Below are positions 8,270 through 15,520 of a DNA stretch of 41,552 nt, in pieces; position 1 is the stretch's first letter, and every line of letters starts with the position of its first letter. The translations under genes and the position numbers were made by a program. Source of the DNA: Hyphomicrobiales bacterium (GTDB taxonomy: Bacteria; Pseudomonadota; Alphaproteobacteria; Rhizobiales; Beijerinckiaceae). Under the pieces are notes generated by a model, which had not been told where the DNA came from, searched no databases, and worked only from the letters and a program-made list of their open reading frames with translations. The DNA lies in NCBI GenBank assembly GCA_900470775.1, contig UCBZ01000065.1, positions 1 to 41,552 of the forward strand, written 5' to 3'.

Positions 8270-8443
8270 CTAATGCCGCGTCGGCTCTTTCCAGCCCTGC
8301 TCCAGACCCTGCTGTTCGAGCTGCTCGACAAGAACCTTAATTTTATCGCCTTCAGCATGCCGATCGGCGAGGGAGTTCGCCATCTGCAATCGCCTGGCCT
8401 GGTCGATCTGACGCGACCACTCTTTCTGCGACTTGTTCGTCAT
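8270..8443 (-). CDS. Small charged helical protein, unknown
   Basis: A 57-residue, highly charged, probably all-helical protein (MTNKSQKEWSRQIDQARRLQ and so on, ending GLEQGWKEPTRH). The ribosome site CGGAGGATACG directly before the ATG is among the best in the island, so I consider it a real gene. There is no signal peptide, membrane span or cysteine. A candidate general-stress promoter lies 30-55 bp upstream. Family not recognised. Confidence 0.6.
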   Translation of the reverse strand: MTNKSQKEWSRQIDQARRLQMANSLADRHAEGDKIKVLVEQLEQQGLEQGWKEPTRH

Positions 8444-8474
8444 CGTATCCTCCGAAAGCGACGTGCCAAAGCAC

Positions 8475-8499
8475 AACGAGAGGACCAACGAATTGTTCA
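8475..8499 (-). promoter_or_regulatory. Possible EcfG-type stress promoter
   Basis: On the minus strand TGAAC, a 16-bp spacer and CGTT resemble the alphaproteobacterial general stress sigma factor (EcfG) consensus GGAAC-N16/17-CGTT. It lies about 32 bp before the ATG of the 57-residue gene at 8443. There is one mismatch in the -35 and no experimental support. Confidence 0.3.
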
Positions 8500-8657
8500 G
8501 GCGGCTCATCGAACTGGTCGGGGCGGAGGAACGACGGCATCCGGTCATGATACTTCGCCGTCCATCCGCCGGCGTCGCGGGAAACCTAGTGGAGCTGATA
8601 GGCCGACAACGCTCACCTCGATCGACCTTGCTTGTTGCCCTTCGGTACCCTAGTGTG

Positions 8658-8807
8658 ATGGACACGCTATGGGCCGATGCTCGCGTCCCGTGGGCGGCAA
8701 CGCTGCTAGTCATCGCCGTCATTTGGGCGTGCTCAGCTTCATTGGATGGCGCCGAGAGCTCCGCGAGGACGCGGAAGCTGAAGGCGCGAAAGCAAAAGGC
8801 AGCGTGA
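8658..8807 (+). CDS. Possible single-span membrane peptide
   Basis: A 49-residue frame: polar start, one hydrophobic segment (VPWAATLLVIAVIWACSAS), then a very basic tail rich in Arg and Lys (RTRKLKARKQKAA). The positive tail predicts its C-terminus in the cytoplasm. No good ribosome site precedes the ATG, so the call is tentative. It lies among other short membrane-type genes. Confidence 0.3.
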   Translation: MDTLWADARVPWAATLLVIAVIWACSASLDGAESSARTRKLKARKQKAA

Positions 8808-8972
8808 GATCGATATAACCGTCTCAGGCCGCGCCAGAATTATGACGCAGCGGCAGCCAAAGAGCTTCAGTGGCATTACGAAGCGCCTGCAGAAGCAGGG
8901 AGACTAGAAACCATCCTGGGCTGTCGGAGTTAGGCTGGCGTGGATCGTGGATGCGCCTATGTGGCATTGAGG

Positions 8973-9257
8973 ATGTACGCTCAGATGTACCCAGTTGTTT
9001 GGCGTATCAAAATTCGGCGGATATTCGTCATCGGTCTCTGCGCCATCCAACCGGCCTGCGCCTCCGACCCCGAAATGACGACCGGCGGAATTCCGACCGT
9101 AGACCGGCCGCCGCTCAGCACCGCGGTGGTCGAAGAGTCCGAGGACATCAGGCCAACAACCTGCTCCATCAAACGCGAGATCGTGACCTGCTTCTATCAG
9201 TCCGAAAGCAGTGTTCTGCGATTTAAGAGGTTCGGGCCCCTACCGGTCGAATTCTGA
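8973..9257 (+). CDS. Small exported protein, hypothetical
   Basis: A frame of 94 residues (from ATG 8973; ATG 8985 is an alternative with GAGG further upstream). The N-terminus has basic residues followed by a hydrophobic stretch (RRIFVIGLCAIQPACAS) that looks like a signal peptide, possibly with a lipoprotein-like cysteine. The mature part is polar, with cysteines in TTCSIKREIVTCFYQSES that could form a disulfide. No family recognised. Confidence 0.4.
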   Translation: MYAQMYPVVWRIKIRRIFVIGLCAIQPACASDPEMTTGGIPTVDRPPLSTAVVEESEDIRPTTCSIKREIVTCFYQSESSVLRFKRFGPLPVEF

Positions 9258-9306
9258 GGGCCCCCACAGGTGCCATCCGAAAAGCTTCGTGACAGGTGTG
9301 GTTTGG

Positions 9307-9615
9307 TCACCGCTTGCGATGGTCCGGACGGCTCTTCCCATGCTCCAGCAACTCCTGAATGCGGGATTGGAACGTGTCGTGGGCGGTCGTTGCAAAGGCT
9401 TCGATGCTATCCACGGCCACCCCGCTTTGATGCATGCGCTGCATCTTGGAGACCACCTCCATCACCCGCGCGGCCTCAAACGCTTTCACATCGAAGTCAC
9501 CGGCGTTGTGACGCAGCATGGCTACGCGCGCGGCATCTTCACCGGCCTTCCGCCCCAGCATGCGATAGCGCTCCAGTGCCCAGCCTGACGGAGCGTTCTC
9601 GGTCTGCGCTGCCAT
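9307..9615 (-). CDS. Hypothetical helical protein
   Basis: A 102-residue cytosolic protein with a good ribosome site (GGGGGAT seven bases before the ATG). It is rich in Ala, Arg, Glu and Met and should be mostly helical: WALERYRMLGRKAGEDAARV, then AFEAARVMEVVSKMQRMHQ. The spacing of hydrophobic residues recalls phasin-like or other small bundle proteins, but I cannot place it in a family. It has no operon partner; the next minus-strand gene is 860 bp away. Confidence 0.55.
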   Translation of the reverse strand: MAAQTENAPSGWALERYRMLGRKAGEDAARVAMLRHNAGDFDVKAFEAARVMEVVSKMQRMHQSGVAVDSIEAFATTAHDTFQSRIQELLEHGKSRPDHRKR

Positions 9616-10070
9616 GGCATATCCCCCAAATTGTCAGCCTGTCGCACCCTGCTGCAGCCGGAATCGGCGCCGGCCGTGCAGCGTACCACCTCCGCTCCCA
9701 TTCAGAACCTCACGGCGAGCACGGCTTTGAAGCGTGGTCCTGCATGACATCAGCTAGGCCGCGAAGGGCTCGAAGGCGGCCCCGCCGAGATCGATGCAAC
9801 AGCCGGCTTCGCAGCTAGATGTAAGTCTCGACATTGCAGAGACGGCGCTCGCAGTCCGGGGCGTCCGCTATAGGCGTATGCTCCGGCCGCGACGGCTTCA
9901 GCTGGACGTCGTGGTCGGTCAGGCAGTGCCGCTGCAATCTCCGGCGTGTTTCTGATCTCACGGACTTCCGGCAGCGACCCGGCCGCTGCGGGTGGTCATC
10001 CTCCAATCAGAGGATGTGCATCTGCTATCGCCCCCGCAGAGTATCGCGGGGGTAATGGGGTAAGGTCGCA
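9616..10070. other. Gap with a weak minus-strand frame and a hairpin
   Basis: A minus-strand frame at 9815-10006 (ending DVQLKPSRPEHTPIADAP, then a short cysteine-containing tail) has only a TTG start and is not convincing. The right end holds a 7-bp GC hairpin (10031-10052) before the gene at 10071. Nothing else is seen. Confidence 0.35.
10031..10052 (+). promoter_or_regulatory. Leader hairpin before the 10071 gene
   Basis: CCCCCGC (10031-10037) pairs perfectly with GCGGGGG (10046-10052) around an 8-base loop. It ends 18 bases before the ATG of the MKKLRS gene and just before its GGGG/AAGG ribosome site, so it may affect translation or mark an upstream transcript end. Copy 1 at 762 has no equivalent hairpin that I can see. 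Confidence 0.35.
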
Positions 10071-10271
10071 ATGAAGAAGCTACGCTCGATCTCGTACTAC
10101 GCCCGACGTGAGAGGCTTCGGGTCCTGGCGGCCCAGGGTCGCAGCGGCGACAAGACAGTGCTTGAGGCCTCCAACGAGAACTCCCTCACTGCCGAAGGTC
10201 ATCAGGCTTCGTTCGTGGAGAGCTCCCCCGCCGAGGTCAGCAGCGCCCGGCCTGAGGTAGGTGTGGGATAG
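10071..10271 (+). CDS. Small basic protein, MKKLRS family, copy 2
   Basis: A 66-residue protein, paralogous to the gene at 535-762. Both start MKKLRSISYY followed by one variable residue and RRE(R/K)LR, and both keep a VL, NEN, QASF and SS-RP-VGV along the rest. DNA identity is high in the first 50 bases and falls afterwards, as expected of diverged copies under protein-level constraint. A GGGG-TAAGG ribosome site precedes the ATG. No signal or membrane segment. Function unknown; the basic N-terminus might bind nucleic acid or an acidic partner. Confidence 0.65.
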   Translation: MKKLRSISYYARRERLRVLAAQGRSGDKTVLEASNENSLTAEGHQASFVESSPAEVSSARPEVGVG

Positions 10272-10392
10272 GTCGAGGGCCAGCGGGTGCCGAGCATCCA
10301 TTGTGTCGGTGATGATCGTGGGCGTCGGCAGGTCCGAGCGCTTCGGTGGGGGCCGCTCTCGACCTTGCGATAGGTGACCTCCCGCCGACGCC

Positions 10393-10545
10393 CTAGCGGT
10401 TCAACAACCGATTAGGCTGGTGTGGCAGACCTCGGTGGTGCTTTCGGACAGGTCGCTCACGACCATCCCGAAGGACCGGCGCGGTTGATGCGAACATCAT
10501 AAAGATAACGAAACATGCGACCCAGGAAAAAGCGATGTATTGCAC
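10393..10545 (-). CDS. Single-span membrane microprotein, GTG start
   Basis: A 50-residue protein below usual annotation length. It begins at GTG 10545, eight bases after a clear AGGAG. The first 20 residues are a hydrophobic span (VQYIAFSWVACFVIFMMFAS); the rest is basic and rich in Arg, His and Pro (RDGRERPVRKHHRGL). The positive tail predicts a cytoplasmic C-terminus. It stops at TAG 10393. No family recognised. The ribosome site is what separates it from a chance frame. Confidence 0.5.
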   Translation of the reverse strand: MQYIAFSWVACFVIFMMFASTAPVLRDGRERPVRKHHRGLPHQPNRLLNR

Positions 10546-10703
10546 AGGCGCGCTCCTAGTGACCCCATTTCAATAACAGTTCATGTTGGTTAACGGTTTC
10601 TTGAAATCGAAGGGTGCAATGCACCAATTCGACGCTGCAGTGCCGCAAGTCATCCACTCACAGGGAGCTGCCGATCCGGCGAACCCAAAAAGGCAGCCCG
10701 GCT

Positions 10704-10739
10704 CGATCCACAGTTGTCCTGATAACTCTAACCGGATCG
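10704..10739. repeat. Intergenic hairpin element, copy A
   Basis: CGATCC (10704-10709) and GGATCG (10734-10739) form a 6-bp stem. The loop contains GTTGTCCTGATAAC, itself an imperfect dyad, followed by TCT. About 40 bp around it align with copy B at 11655-11697. The element lies 67 bp upstream of the TTG-start membrane gene at 10806. Confidence 0.5.
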
Positions 10740-10805
10740 TCTTCCTCTCGCGCAGTGGGTGGAGTCTTGCGCCACATTCGCTAGCGACGGCGAAGGTGAA
10801 TTAAA

Positions 10806-10961
10806 TTGGCATGGTTTGATCGTAAAAGTGGACGCACTTTTGTTCGTGAGTGGCTCTCGTCGAAGGCTGTCTCGCTTTTACTGGCCTGCACGATCGTTGT
10901 AGCGGAAGCGGTCTGGCTAGCTTTGCTTGGATTTGGCGCCTGGCGGTTGATGTTTGGCTAA
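10806..10961 (+). CDS. Single-span membrane microprotein, EWLS family, TTG start
   Basis: A 51-residue protein read from TTG 10806, the only usable start after an in-frame TGA at 10797-10799, with AAGGTG seven bases before it. A basic, polar N-terminus (MAWFDRKSGRTFVREWLSSK) precedes one long hydrophobic span with W residues (VSLLLACTIVVAEAVWLALL) and a short end with WRL. It aligns with the 42-residue protein at 15990 over 38 positions with about 16 identities (EWLS, AV, LL, IV, W, G, WRL). Conservation between separate loci argues that both are translated. Inner membrane, function unknown. Confidence 0.6.
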   Translation: MAWFDRKSGRTFVREWLSSKAVSLLLACTIVVAEAVWLALLGFGAWRLMFG

Positions 10962-11050
10962 GCCAACCTGTGGGCAGGAAACGCAACGCTTGAGTTCCGC
11001 AGCGAATAAGACAAAGTGCCAACAGATCGCCGGGGGATTTGGATGAGCTA

Positions 11051-11091
11051 GCCGCTGGCGGGAGGGCACGACACGGTTGCCCGCCAGCGGC
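11051..11091. repeat. Perfect 12-bp inverted repeat
   Basis: GCCGCTGGCGGG (11051-11062) and CCCGCCAGCGGC (11080-11091) match perfectly around a 17-base loop. No T run follows, so it is not a typical terminator. It lies 90 bp downstream of the microprotein gene ending at 10961 and 76 bp upstream of the DUF1232 gene. The loop length equals that of the hairpin at 11659. Confidence 0.5.
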
Positions 11092-11166
11092 GCCCCTTGC
11101 CGCAGGCGGAAAGTCAGCCTGTCGGACCGTCGTGCAATCTTCAGCTAACTGCGATTTTGAACCTGC

Positions 11167-11544
11167 ATGCTCCGCCGATTGCAAAAATGGTCGCGGCGGC
11201 TGAAGCGCGACGTCCTTGCCCTCTGGATTGCTGCCCGCGATCCACGAACGCCATGGTTGGCGAAACTGATTGCTGCGGCCGTGGCAGGGTATGCGCTCAG
11301 TCCCATCGATCTCATCCCTGACTTCATTCCGATCCTCGGCTATCTGGACGACCTGTTGATCGTTCCAGCAGGTATAGTACTGGCAGTCAGCCTCATTCCG
11401 TCGGCGATTATGGCCGACTTCCGTAGGCAGGCGGACGAGCGCGCCGACCGTCCACGAAGTATCACAGCAGCTGTCATTATCGTTCTCGCCTGGGTCGCGA
11501 GCATTGCCGCCGTCAGCATCTGGGGCATCCAGAATTACCGGTGA
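11167..11544 (+). CDS. DUF1232 (YkvA-like) membrane protein
   Basis: A 125-residue protein with the DUF1232 signature AVAGYALSPIDLIPDFIPIL followed by GYLDDLLIVPAG. A basic N-terminus (LRRLQKWSRRLKRDV) is followed by two hydrophobic stretches in the domain and a third near the C-terminus (AAVIIVLAWVASIAAVSIWG). Family members are inner-membrane proteins without a settled role. The start ATG 11167 is the first in frame; the ribosome site is weak. It stands alone among short orphan genes. Confidence 0.8.
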   Translation: MLRRLQKWSRRLKRDVLALWIAARDPRTPWLAKLIAAAVAGYALSPIDLIPDFIPILGYLDDLLIVPAGIVLAVSLIPSAIMADFRRQADERADRPRSITAAVIIVLAWVASIAAVSIWGIQNYR

Positions 11545-11859
11545 CCGCGCTCGCCCCTTGCTGCGGGTGGCCTGTCGTCAGGAAGCTGACTCTCAGAACC
11601 ATAACCTCTATGTTCGCAGCCGGCCGAGCTAGCTTTGCTTCTAAGAGCCAGATCGGCTCGAACCGGGGTTGTCCTGAGAACTCTTCCCCGGTTCGTTCAC
11701 CGTTCATGCTACGGGTGGTGGGGTGAGCGATCGGCTATGGCTCGCGTTGTCTGCGGCCTCCCGCTCGGCCCGCCAGCCGAATTGCCAGTTGTGATCGCTC
11801 GGGTTGCAACGCCGATAAACTACATTAATCATGAAGCTCCCGTAACGGAGGGCTACAAG
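11545..11859. other. Intergenic region carrying hairpin copy B
   Basis: No gene recognised. It contains the 10-bp-stem hairpin at 11659-11695 and presumably the promoter of the AT-rich gene at 11860. Confidence 0.45.
11659..11695. repeat. Intergenic hairpin element, copy B
   Basis: CGAACCGGGG (11659-11668) pairs perfectly with CCCCGGTTCG (11686-11695). The 17-base loop TTGTCCTGAGAACTCTT is nearly the same as in copy A. Within the shared outer stem one pair differs by a compensatory change (T-A in copy A, A-T here), which favours a conserved structure. It lies 165 bp upstream of the secreted cysteine-rich protein gene. Confidence 0.55.
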
Positions 11860-12195
11860 ATGCGTAAGAGTCTCGTCGGCCTGTTCGCATTATTGCTTGG
11901 CCAAACTCTGCTCCAAACCACATCAGATGCTCAGCAGGCAGATAATATTGAAAATAATATCGCAGCATCCATTGCCTTGAGAAGCGGATTGGAAAATATA
12001 CGGAAAGATATAGTCCCAAGAATGGATGTATATAGCAGGCTATTGAACGCCGAGAAAAACAAAATACTGGCAACAATGAAGCCTATTACCAAATCAATGT
12101 GTTCAAGCCCAAATGGATGCTCTAGGCATTGTTCAATTGGCGCCTGTGTATGTTATGACTTACCTGGAGGCGGGTGTACATGCAGTAGTTGCTAA
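11860..12195 (+). CDS. Secreted protein with cysteine-rich C-terminus
   Basis: A 111-residue protein starting at ATG 11860 behind a strong GGAGG eight bases upstream. Residues 1-24 form a Sec signal peptide (MRKSLVGLFALLLGQTLLQT, cleavage near SDA-QQ). Residues 25-75 are polar and helical; the last 31 residues hold eight cysteines at 81, 87, 91, 96, 98, 106, 108 and 111, spaced like a disulfide-knotted or metal-binding module. The coding DNA is far more AT-rich than its surroundings (AATATTGAAAATAATATC), showing foreign origin. It lies just left of the IS66 element. It could be a small toxin, a metal-binding or an envelope protein; nothing in the sequence decides. Confidence 0.65.
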   Translation: MRKSLVGLFALLLGQTLLQTTSDAQQADNIENNIAASIALRSGLENIRKDIVPRMDVYSRLLNAEKNKILATMKPITKSMCSSPNGCSRHCSIGACVCYDLPGGGCTCSSC

Positions 12196-12430
12196 CCTTT
12201 ATCGCCGCCCTAGCGCGGATCGCCCTTTAACCCCGCCTTACATCTAGCAACAACCTAATGGATGGCTGACAGTGACCCAGCGTGACGCTAACATGCATCA
12301 GCCTTGCGAGGCGGGCGCCCCCCGTCCGCATGGTTAGAGTCGGAGCGGGATTCCCCCAAAAGATTCGCCGCTCCGGCTCGCCCAAGGGACGGCGGCATCC
12401 GATCTTCAGTTTCATCCGTATGTCACGACG

Positions 12431-12844
12431 ATGGTTCGGGCGGATGTTCTGGGCGCGATCGAGCGGCGGCGGCGCTGGCACTACGGGGACAAGGTCCGGA
12501 TCGTCGAAGAGAGTTTCGCTGCTGGCGTGACGGTGACGGATGTCGCGCGGCGCAACGGCGTCGCGGCGAGCCTGGTTTTCACATGGCGTCGACAGGCGAA
12601 GCTGGGACAGTTGGGAGGGGGCAGCCCGGCGCCGCTTCTGCTGCCTGTCGAACTGGCTCCTGTCGTGACCGACTTCACGCCCACGCGGGTTTCCGATGTC
12701 TCTGTCGCGGAGCCTGCGCGCCGGAGCCGTCGTTCGTCCGGCATCATAGAGATCGCGCTCGGTTCAGGACGCAGGCTGCGAGTCGATCGCGATGTCGATG
12801 CGGACGCGCTGCGGCGGGTGCTCGACGTGCTGGACCGGCGATGA
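12431..12844 (+). CDS. tnpA: IS66-family accessory protein TnpA
   Basis: A 137-residue TnpA (TnpS) of an IS66-type element. An N-terminal helix-turn-helix of the IS3/IS66 type is visible (HYGDKVRIVEESFAAGVTV, then DVARRNGVAASLVFTWRRQ), followed by a linker and a C-terminal part RLRVDRDVDADALRRVLDVL. It is required with TnpB and TnpC for transposition in IS66 elements. The stop overlaps the start of tnpB (ATGA), so translation is coupled. Length is normal and the frame is intact. Confidence 0.9.
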   Translation: MVRADVLGAIERRRRWHYGDKVRIVEESFAAGVTVTDVARRNGVAASLVFTWRRQAKLGQLGGGSPAPLLLPVELAPVVTDFTPTRVSDVSVAEPARRSRRSSGIIEIALGSGRRLRVDRDVDADALRRVLDVLDRR

Positions 12845-13188
12845 TCGCGATCCCCGCCGGGATGCGGGTCTATCTCGCCATGGGGCCGACCGATATGCGC
12901 AAGGGTTTCGACGGTTTGGCGGCACTGGCGCAGGGCGCGCTGAAGCAGGATCCGTTCTCCGGTCACCTGTTTGTCTTTCGTGGGCGACGGGGCGACCTTC
13001 TGAAGGTGCTGTACTGGGATGGACAGGGCTTCTGCCTGTTCGCCAAGCGGCTGGAGAAGGGCCGCTTCATCTGGCCCGTGACGACCGATGGCGTGGTGCG
13101 ACTGACGCCGGCGCAGCTCTCCATGCTGCTGGAGGGGATTGACTGGCGCGCGCCGATCCGGACCGATCGCCCCAGCCTGGCGCTGTGA
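12841..13188 (+). CDS. tnpB: IS66-family accessory protein TnpB
   Basis: A 115-residue IS66 Orf2-like protein, full length. Family motifs are visible: YLAMGPTDMRKGFDGLAAL, FVFRGRRGDLLKVLYWDGQG, and LFAKRLEKGRFIWP. The start ATG overlaps the tnpA stop by the ATGA arrangement. It works with TnpA and TnpC in transposition; its biochemical role is not settled. The gap of 100 bp to tnpC is usual for the family. Confidence 0.92.
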   Translation: MIAIPAGMRVYLAMGPTDMRKGFDGLAALAQGALKQDPFSGHLFVFRGRRGDLLKVLYWDGQGFCLFAKRLEKGRFIWPVTTDGVVRLTPAQLSMLLEGIDWRAPIRTDRPSLAL

Positions 13189-13288
13189 AGCGAGGTGCCT
13201 CGAGCCGATTCAGGCCTACCGTCCGCGGTCAAGATCGACCATGATTCAATGGCTTGGCCGCTGGTTTCGCGATAATCTTAAGACCATC

Positions 13289-14868
13289 ATGGCGAGCGCT
13301 TTTGCAGACCTTCCCGATGACGTCGCGACGCTCCAGGCGCTGCTGATCGCGGCGCGGGCGCAGAGCGCCGCCCATCTGCTCATGATCGAGAAGCTGAAGG
13401 CGCAGCTGGCGAAGCTGCGCCGGATGCAGTTCGGGCAGTCGTCGGAGAAGCTCGATGCCGCCATCCACCAGCTGGAGCTGGCGCTCGAGGATGTCGAAGA
13501 GGGCACGGCGGCGCGGATAGTCCTGCAGCGCGCGGTTTTGCCGGCAGCTCCCGACGCCCGGCAGCATCCCGTTCGTCGCCCTTTGCCCGATCACCTGCCA
13601 CGCGAAGACGTCATCCACTGGCCAGCGGGCATCGCCGGTGGCGATCTCGGCTGTGGTTGCCAGGCTTGCGGCGGACAGTTGCGCCGGCTCGGCCAGGATG
13701 AGACCGAAGTGCTTGAGCGCGTCACCCTGTTCAAGGTCGTCCGGCATACCCGCCCCAAGATCGTCTGCCGCCAGTGCGAAGCGATCGTGCAGGCGCCGAT
13801 GCCGACCTTGCCGATCGAGCGCGGACGGCCAGGCCCTGGATTTCTCGCCCATGTGCTGGTGGCCAAGTATGCCGACCATCTGCCGCTGTACCGCCAGTCC
13901 GAGATCTATGCCCGCGAGGGCGTCGACCTCGACCGCTCGACCCTGGCCGATTGGGTCGGATCGGCGCGGCGCTGCTGACGCCCCTGGCCGAGGCGATCGG
14001 CCGACACGCATTGGCTGGGCGCGCGCTCCACGCCGACGACACGCCCGTCCCGGTGCTCGCCCCCGGGTTCGGCAAGACCGCGACGGGCCGGCTCTGGGTC
14101 TATGTCCGCGACGAGCGCCCCCATGCCGGTGATGCAGCGCCCGCCGTTCTCTATCGCTACACCCCGGATCGGAAGGGCATGCGCCCTCAAGGCCATCTCC
14201 AGGGCTTTGCGGGATATCTCCACGCCGACGGATATGCGGGCTTCGACAAGCTCTATGCCGAAAGCCCCAGCAAGCGCGCCGCGATCACCGAGGTCGCCTG
14301 CTGGGCCCATGTCCGGCGCAAGTTCTTCGATATCCACAAGGCCAACGCCTCGCCGGTCGCTGCTGAGGCCCTGCGCCGGAACGGAGAGCTCTACCAGGTC
14401 GAGGACGTCGTCCGTGGCCGCCCGCCTGACGAACGGCGACGATCACGTCAGGAGCACGCCCTTCCACGGCTCGCCAATCTGCGAAGCTGGCTCGATGCGA
14501 CGCTATCCAAGCTGTCGGGCAAGAGCGAACTCGCCAAGGCGATCCGCTACGGCCTGTCACGTTGGCCCGCGCTCACCCGCTATGCCGACCATGGCGATCT
14601 GGAGATCGATAACAATGCCGCCGAACGCGCGATCCGGCCGCTCGCCATCGGCCGCAAGAACTGGCTCTTCGCCGGCTCCGACACCGGCGGCGAGCGCGCC
14701 GCCGTCATCTACACCCTGATCGAGAGCGCCAAGCTCAACGGCCTCGATCCCCAGGCCTATCTCAGGGACGTTCTGACCCGCATCGCCGACCATCCCATCA
14801 ACCGGATCGGCGACCTCGCGCCCTGGAACTGGCAGACGCCACGAGAGGCCGCTACGCTGGCGGCATGA
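13289..14868 (+). pseudogene. tnpC: IS66 transposase TnpC, frameshifted
   Basis: About 525 residues when joined. The N-terminal coiled coil (QLAKLRRMQFGQSSEKLDAA), a zinc-finger-like CGCQACGG and the segment LVAKYADHLPLYRQSEIYAR lie in one frame that stops at 13978 after LADWVG. The DDE core continues in the -1 frame: HADDTPVPVL, HADGYAGFDKLY, CWAHVRRKFFDIHKA and DNNAAERAIRPLAIGRKN. One missing base near 13955-13965 explains the break. There is no slippery heptamer, so programmed frameshifting is unlikely. The start ATG 13289 follows family usage. The stop overlaps the passenger start (ATGA). Confidence 0.85.
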
Positions 14869-15497
14869 TCTCGGCCGCTTCCTATGTCGATCGGGCATCG
14901 CCTGCATCAAAATCGTGCTCGACCATGTCGAGCCGGCCATCTGGCGGCGCGTCGAGGTTCCCCTGACCACGAGCCTGAGAGGCCTTCACGAGGTTATCCA
15001 GGCCGTCATGCTGTTCGAGAACTATCACCTCTTCGATTTCACGATCGAGATCGACGGCCAAAGCAGGCGCTACGGCATCCCCGACCCGGATGGGTGGATC
15101 AAGCTCAGCGACGCCAAGAACACCAAGCTCGGCCCGCTGACCGATCGCGGTCTGAAGCGCTTCGCGTACACCTACGACTTCGGCGACAACTGGGAGCACA
15201 CGCTCACGATCGAGGCCATCGGTGATGCCGATCCCGGCCTCGAATATCCGCGCTTTGTCGACGGCGCCCGCCGCGCTCCGCCAGAAGACGTCGGCGGAAT
15301 CCGGCTTCGAAGAGTTCGTCGAGGCCATGGCCAAGCCCAGACATCCCGAACGCAAGCGCCTGATCGAATGGTACGGACGGGTCTTCAAGCCAGAGGACAT
15401 CGACCTTCCCGCTGTCCAGGCCAACATCGAAAAGCTGGCCCGACGCCGCGCCATCGGAAAGGCCGCCTCCGCCAAAAGCCGCCAATCAGAACGCTGA
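14865..15497 (+). pseudogene. pRiA4b ORF-3-like passenger, frameshifted
   Basis: A plasmid pRiA4b ORF-3 family protein carried as the fourth gene of the IS66 element. ATG 14865 overlaps the tnpC TGA. The first residues (MISAASYVDR) are in one frame; after about 14895 the match continues in another as ACIKIVLDHVEPAIWRRVEV, NYHLFDFTIEIDG and YTYDFGDNWEHT; near 15295 it shifts again to SGFEEFVEAMAKPRHPERKR and FKPEDIDLPAVQANIEKLAR. Two indels therefore disrupt it. The family fold is small and of unknown function; its presence in IS66 elements is known. Not functional as read. Confidence 0.75.
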
Positions 15498-15502
15498 AAG
15501 GG

Positions 15503-15520
15503 CCGACACCGGACGGTTAC
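15503..15520. repeat. IS66 right terminal repeat candidate
   Basis: The plus strand ends CACCGGACGGTTAC, the complement of GTAACCGTCCGGTG. This differs from the common IS66 terminus by one base and lies 6-23 bp after the passenger stop. The eight bases that follow (AGCCTTAC) would be the target duplication if a left copy existed. Confidence 0.55.

Larger units (their letters stand above)
12431..15520 (+). mobile_element. IS66-family element with pRiA4b ORF-3-like passenger
   Basis: Gene order tnpA-tnpB-tnpC plus a fourth gene of the pRiA4b ORF-3 family coupled to tnpC. The right end is placed at 15520, because the reverse complement of 15503-15520 reads GTAACCGTCCGGTG, close to the IS66 terminal repeat GTAAGCGTCCGGTG. 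I could not find a convincing left terminal repeat in 12196-12430, so the left boundary given is only the first gene and target duplication cannot be checked. tnpC and the passenger both carry frameshifts, so the copy is probably immobile. Confidence 0.75.

Noticed and set aside
10915..11640. Shared 12-mer CTAGCTTTGCTT at 10918 and about 11629
   Set aside because: Too short to be meaningful; the flanks do not align and no coding relation results.
12235..12241. GCCTTAC as left target duplication of the IS66 element (compare 15522-15528)
   Set aside because: No IS66-type terminal repeat follows it and only seven of eight bases match; probably chance.
13955..13978. Programmed -1 frameshift in tnpC
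   Set aside because: No slippery heptamer or downstream structure is visible, and IS66 tnpC is normally one frame; mutation is simpler.
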